From: Dolomedes plantarius
Lineage: Eukaryota > Arthropoda > Arachnida > Araneae > Dolomedidae
Reading direction: 5' to 3'
Length of the DNA: 64,000 nt
NCBI GenBank assembly: GCA_907164885.2
Contig: OU015498.1
Span: forward strand, 93,074,233-93,138,232
Shown here one piece after another: positions 60,241-64,000 of this stretch. The translations under genes and the position numbers were made by a program. The number at the start of each line of letters is the position of its first letter. Within the stretch, counting starts at the first letter, position 1. The notes below the pieces were generated by a model. That model was not told the DNA's origin. It searched no databases and saw only the letters and a program-made list of their open reading frames with translations.

Positions 60241-61520
60241 AGAATAAAATTTACCCTTACATTTCCGTAACTGTCTATTGTTCGCAAATAGATTACGGCA
60301 ACGTACGCTTTTTCGGACGCATCTGAGAATCCATGTAGTTCATATTTCACTGCGCCATCGATTGAAACATATCGCGGAATTTGTACAAGTTCTAACTCGT
60401 GTAAATTGCTTTTGAAGTTGTTCCAAACAGTTTTTAAAGGTGATGGTAAAGGTTCATCCCAATCTAACTTTTCTTTCCATAACATTTGAATCAGAATTTT
60501 GCCAACTATCGTTACTGGTGTAAGCCATCCCAAAGGATCGAATAATTGTGATAGCATTGATAAAACAGTTCGTTTAGAATTGTATGCATATTTGCCATTA
60601 ATTGACACCTTAAACAAAAATACATCTTTCCTAGGGTCCCACTGTATGCCTAATGTTTTAATTGTATTGTCGGATTGAACCTGATATTGATTTAGGTCTA
60701 ACAAATCATCGCTCAAATTTCGTAACAATTGTGGTTCATTCGAAGACCACTTTCTTAGTTCAAAACCACCCCTCTTTAATAATGCATTAATTTCTACCTG
60801 TAATTGAATAGCATGCTCAATGGTGTCTGCGCCTGAAAGCAGATCGTCTACATAAAAATCCTTGTTAACCACCGTTGCTGCTAACTGAAAATCATGCCCT
60901 TCGTCGTGCACTAATTGTTGAAGGCATTTGGTGGCTAGGAACGGTGCAGATGCAGTTCCGTACGTTACTGTAAGCAGCCGGTAGGTACTGATTGGTTCCG
61001 AGGGAGAATTTCTCCAAAGTATTCGCTGAAAGTTTGTATTGTTAGAAGAAACTTTTACCTGCCTGTACATTTTTACAATGTCTGCCTTAAGGGCGATTTT
61101 CCTTTCCCTGAATCTCAATATGAGATTAAAAGGATCATCCTGAATGGTTGTTCCAATTAACAAATTATCATTTAATGAGATATCGTTCGTAGTTTTTGCA
61201 GACGCGTCAAATACCACGCGGAATTTAAGATCAGATTCATTTTTTATGCAATGATGAGGTATGTAATACGTAGATTCGACGGTAGCATTTAACTCGTTTT
61301 CAGGAACTATCTCCATGTGACCTAATGTTTAGTAATCACTCACAAATTTAGAATAACTCTGCATTAAGATTGGATGCCGTGCAATTTTACGTTCAATTTG
61401 TTGCAAGCGTTTAATTGCCATTTCCCTTGACTCCCCAAGAGGTTTAGTGGTTTGCTTAAATGGTAGGTTTACAATGTAACGGCCAGAATTATCTCTGGAA
61501 TGTGTGATCTGAAAATGTTT
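60234..61520 (-). pseudogene. BEL/Pao reverse transcriptase segment
   Basis: After the frameshift the frame carries GRYIVNLPFK and KRLQQIERKI, then an in-frame TAA at about 61330. From 61316 it is open: VVFDASAKT, ADIVKMYRQV (motif A Asp), TYGTASAPF, FYVDDLLSG (motif C) and the A17-type WLTPVTIVGK region. It ends near 60240 with a 1-base frameshift; the RNase H part continues in the next frame. Confidence 0.85.
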
Positions 61521-62417
61521 ATCGCATTGGATTTCATTTCTTCTTTAGTCCACTTACTAGCATTAGGAATTTCTTCAACTTGCCAGAATTTCTGCAAGGA
61601 AGAGTCGATATCAGAACTACTATGATGTACATGAACAACACGTTGCTTCGATTTACAAGGTGTGGCTTTCCCAAAGATAACCCACCCAAAAATTGTTTCA
61701 TGTGCTGCAATTGACTCGTGAGGTGCTTTGATACAATTGCCGACAAAAATATCTGAACAACAATCCGCACCAAGAAGTATATCTATGCTACCCGATAAGT
61801 GATAATTCGGATCAGCTAATTTTACTGAATTAAAACAATCCAATGTATTTGTATCCACAGAACTTTGCGGTAGTTCACCTGTAACCTTTTTTAAAATATG
61901 TAATTCGCATTGTACTGATTTTTTGCTGTAGCATGAAACTAAACTTACAATTACACTGCCGTTAGTAGTTGCCGTTTCTTTTCCGGACACACCAGAAATG
62001 CGTAATTTAACAGATTTTCTATTCAATTTCAATTTTTGAGCACAATTTTCGCTTATAAATGAAGACTGTGATGCACTGTCAATTAAAACCCGACAATTTT
62101 GATAATTACCGCTAGCATCGATAACATTGACTATGGCCGTGGGTATAAGAATTTGACTATTTTCACGTTGAGCGCAATTTGTTGATATCACCGGATCAAC
62201 TTCTGGTTCCGATCTACCGTTGACCATTATGTTTGGATTTTTTTTGATGTGTAATAGCGTATTATGTCTTAAATTGCATATTTTACATCCACTACTAGTA
62301 CAGGCTGACGCGCGATGACCCATTCGTAAACAATTGCTACATAATTTATTCTTCGCAATAAAATCTTTTTTGTTGTTAAATGAAAGTTTAATAAAATCAT
62401 CACATTTATATATAGGA
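61469..62417 (-). pseudogene. BEL/Pao zinc knuckle and aspartic protease segment
   Basis: The frame opens in the gag C-terminus (CDDFIKL just inside 62417), has a knuckle-like LCSNCLRMGHRASAC and CKICNLRHNTLLH, then a DUF1758-type aspartic protease with LIDSASQSSFIS (catalytic Asp) and DILLGADC. The frame is lost near 61520 by a 1-base shift just before the conserved GRYIVNLPF motif. Confidence 0.8.
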
Positions 62418-63624
62418 CTAGCTGGAGTACCCGGCGATGCCCGGGATTTTAAGAATGTTTGTTGTAACCAAAATCAATTTAAAAATTAACACAGTATAAA
62501 TAACATAAAAAATATATGTGAAATGTTATACACGTCTCATAATTTCAGCCTTTCATCATTGTAATACTAAAATCTGAAAAGTAAAAATGTCAAATTCTCT
62601 AATGTTTGTTAACCAAAATTAATTTAAAACTAAGCACAGTATAAATAACAGAAAAAAAACCTTGTGAAATCTATAAATATATAAATTTATAATAAACTCC
62701 TCAGAATTCAGCTAGAATATTATTATTAGCCTTTCATCATTGGGGTAAAAAAATGAAGCTGCAATTACAGGTTCAGAAGAAATTTCCAATAGAACAATGA
62801 TATGACTGCAGCGTTGCCTCTTAAAAAATGAAGTGTTTGATTGAGGGCTGCAAACCATTCAACTCCTCTCCACATTTAACTCCTATAAACATCCTCTACA
62901 TATTAAATTCCTTTTCTCTCCATAATAAACTCCTCAGAATTTTGGTATTTTTAGCCTTTCATCATAGTACCACTAAAAACTGAAACATCCTCTCCAGAAA
63001 TATAAATTTATTAATTTCAATAATTAAACACACACAAATGTATAAATTACGCAAAAGTTTTTTAACCAACATTTGAATAATTCGTAAATGAAAAAGCATA
63101 TGAAAATAAAGATAAGAACTTTCGGAATCGAAATTAATTACCCTTAATTTTTAATTAATAAAAAACCAACATAATATGAATAAAAACGATAGTTGTTTAA
63201 AACCATATGAAAATAAAGCTATTATAAAGATAATAATAAAAAATGCATAAGAAAATAATGCTCGCGCATGAAGTTAACGTTACGATATAAAGATAGTAAT
63301 AATAATATAAATCGCGTGCATAAAATATTTAGCTTTTCAAGCGAAATAAATTAATTTTTAGAAAAAAACTACTTTTAATCGAGAAATTAAATACATTGCA
63401 CAAAATTTTGATTTTACCAACTTTCCACCCTACAATTTACACCCTACTTCTTTTAAATAGGGTGTAAATATAAAGTTTTAACAGCCAATTGAATGCCAGT
63501 TAAAAACGATTGTTGTTTAAAATCATATGAAAATTACGCTTATTATAAAGACAATAAAGAAAAGCATAGGAAAATAATGTGTGCGCATGAAGTTAACGTT
63601 ACGATATAAAGATAGTAATAAAAA
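62418..63624 (-). mobile_element. Helitron family 2, clean 3' end cutting into BEL gag
   Basis: On the minus strand the 3' end is the hairpin CCCGG-GCATCG-CCGGG, then TACTCCAG, CTAG at 62421-62418, and T. The body shares sequence with 3480-3710. Inside, a segment of about 117 bp is present twice (63187-63303 and 63503-63621, ending GATATAAAGATAGTAATA). The 5' end is uncertain, and the limit given is where the next Helitron starts. No Rep/helicase ORF is seen. Confidence 0.55.
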
Positions 63625-64000
63625 TCTATATATATATAACAGTTCCGTAACTGACTAACTGACTGATTGACTGACTGACATACAAAGTACAGACCAAACC
63701 GCTGAACCTAAAGGACTGAAATTTTGCATGGCGATTCTTCTTATAATGTAGGGGTGCACTAAGAAAGATTTTTGAAAAAATTTTCTTAGATTTTTTTAAA
63801 TTAAATTTTTAATCTGTTTTTGTAACTTTTTTCAAGTTTGCATTTGAAATAATAATTTGAGGGTTGTAAAATTTATATCACGAAAAAGATCATAAAAATT
63901 CCTTTAAAATGAAATTCTTTTCGAATCTTTACCTCCATTTTCTAATTTTTGGTGAATTTTTAAAGATTAATTTTTACAATTTAATTTATTAAACGCTGAT
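63625..64000 (+). mobile_element. Helitron family 1, 5' end, runs off the window
   Basis: It starts A|TCTATATATATATAACAG, the same 5' end as the copy at 20339, followed by GTTCCGTAACTGACT and the body in the same order. The 3' end lies beyond the window. Confidence 0.65.

Larger units (their letters stand above)
58300..62417 (-). mobile_element. Decayed BEL/Pao retrotransposon, pol region
   Basis: Minus-strand pieces appear in BEL order: CCHC knuckle and protease, reverse transcriptase, Pao-type A17 and RNase H region, integrase and a C-terminal domain. They are separated by frameshifts and stops. The gag N-terminal part and the 5' LTR are missing because a Helitron end abuts at 62418. Neither LTR is identified with confidence; the DNA between 58123 and 58299, continuing at 54157-54268 beyond the MITE, may be part of the 3' LTR. 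Confidence 0.85.

Overview
This is a 64 kb window of nuclear DNA from an animal, most likely an arthropod and possibly a chelicerate such as a spider. The taxonomic guess is an inference from the mix of elements: Tc1 DD34E, a helix-turn-helix mariner-type relic, Tigger/pogo, hAT, Harbinger-like and TTAA-target MITEs, Helitrons, and BEL/Pao. The DNA is strongly AT-rich, full of (TA)n and (AC)n microsatellites, and nearly all the long ORFs are either simple-repeat translations or transposon pieces. There are no prokaryotic features.

The one host gene I can support lies on the minus strand. Seven coding exons between 43313 and 25835 join with canonical GT/AG borders and fully consistent phases into one 1425-base reading frame (474 aa plus stop). 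A poly(A) signal lies about 50 bases past the stop. The protein has two divergent HMG boxes (about residues 16-75 and 164-222), a lysine-rich linker, a Ser/Asn/Tyr/Pro-rich C-terminal half and an acidic tail. A probable non-coding first exon with a GTAAGT donor lies at 49955, just downstream (in gene direction) of a CCAAT box and a palindromic CRE. The introns carry many MITEs, tandem arrays, a SINE-like unit and hairpins.

Layout. 1-13.5 kb: microsatellites, Tigger-like, hAT-like and TTAA-flanked MITEs, a Tigger transposase C-terminal relic and a 1550-bp Tc1 element with a broken transposase. 13.9-21.9 kb: a roughly 300-bp satellite, Helitrons, hAT, TTAA-flanked and Tigger MITEs, an AT-rich tandem block and a long microsatellite. 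22-24.8 kb: AT-rich DNA with almost nothing recognisable. 25.8-50.1 kb: the HMG-box gene. 50.4-54.2 kb: dispersed repeats, hAT MITEs and a 2.2-kb TIR element containing a solo LTR. 54.2-62.4 kb: a nested block. Its core is a gag-only LTR retrotransposon (two 435-bp LTRs, lysine-tRNA-type PBS, 4-bp target duplication) inside one arm of a palindromic MITE. That MITE lies downstream of a decayed BEL/Pao pol region, which is itself cut on its gag side by a Helitron 3' end. 62.4-64 kb: Helitron-type sequence, one copy running off the window.

Coordinates were counted by hand and may be off by one or two bases at some ends.
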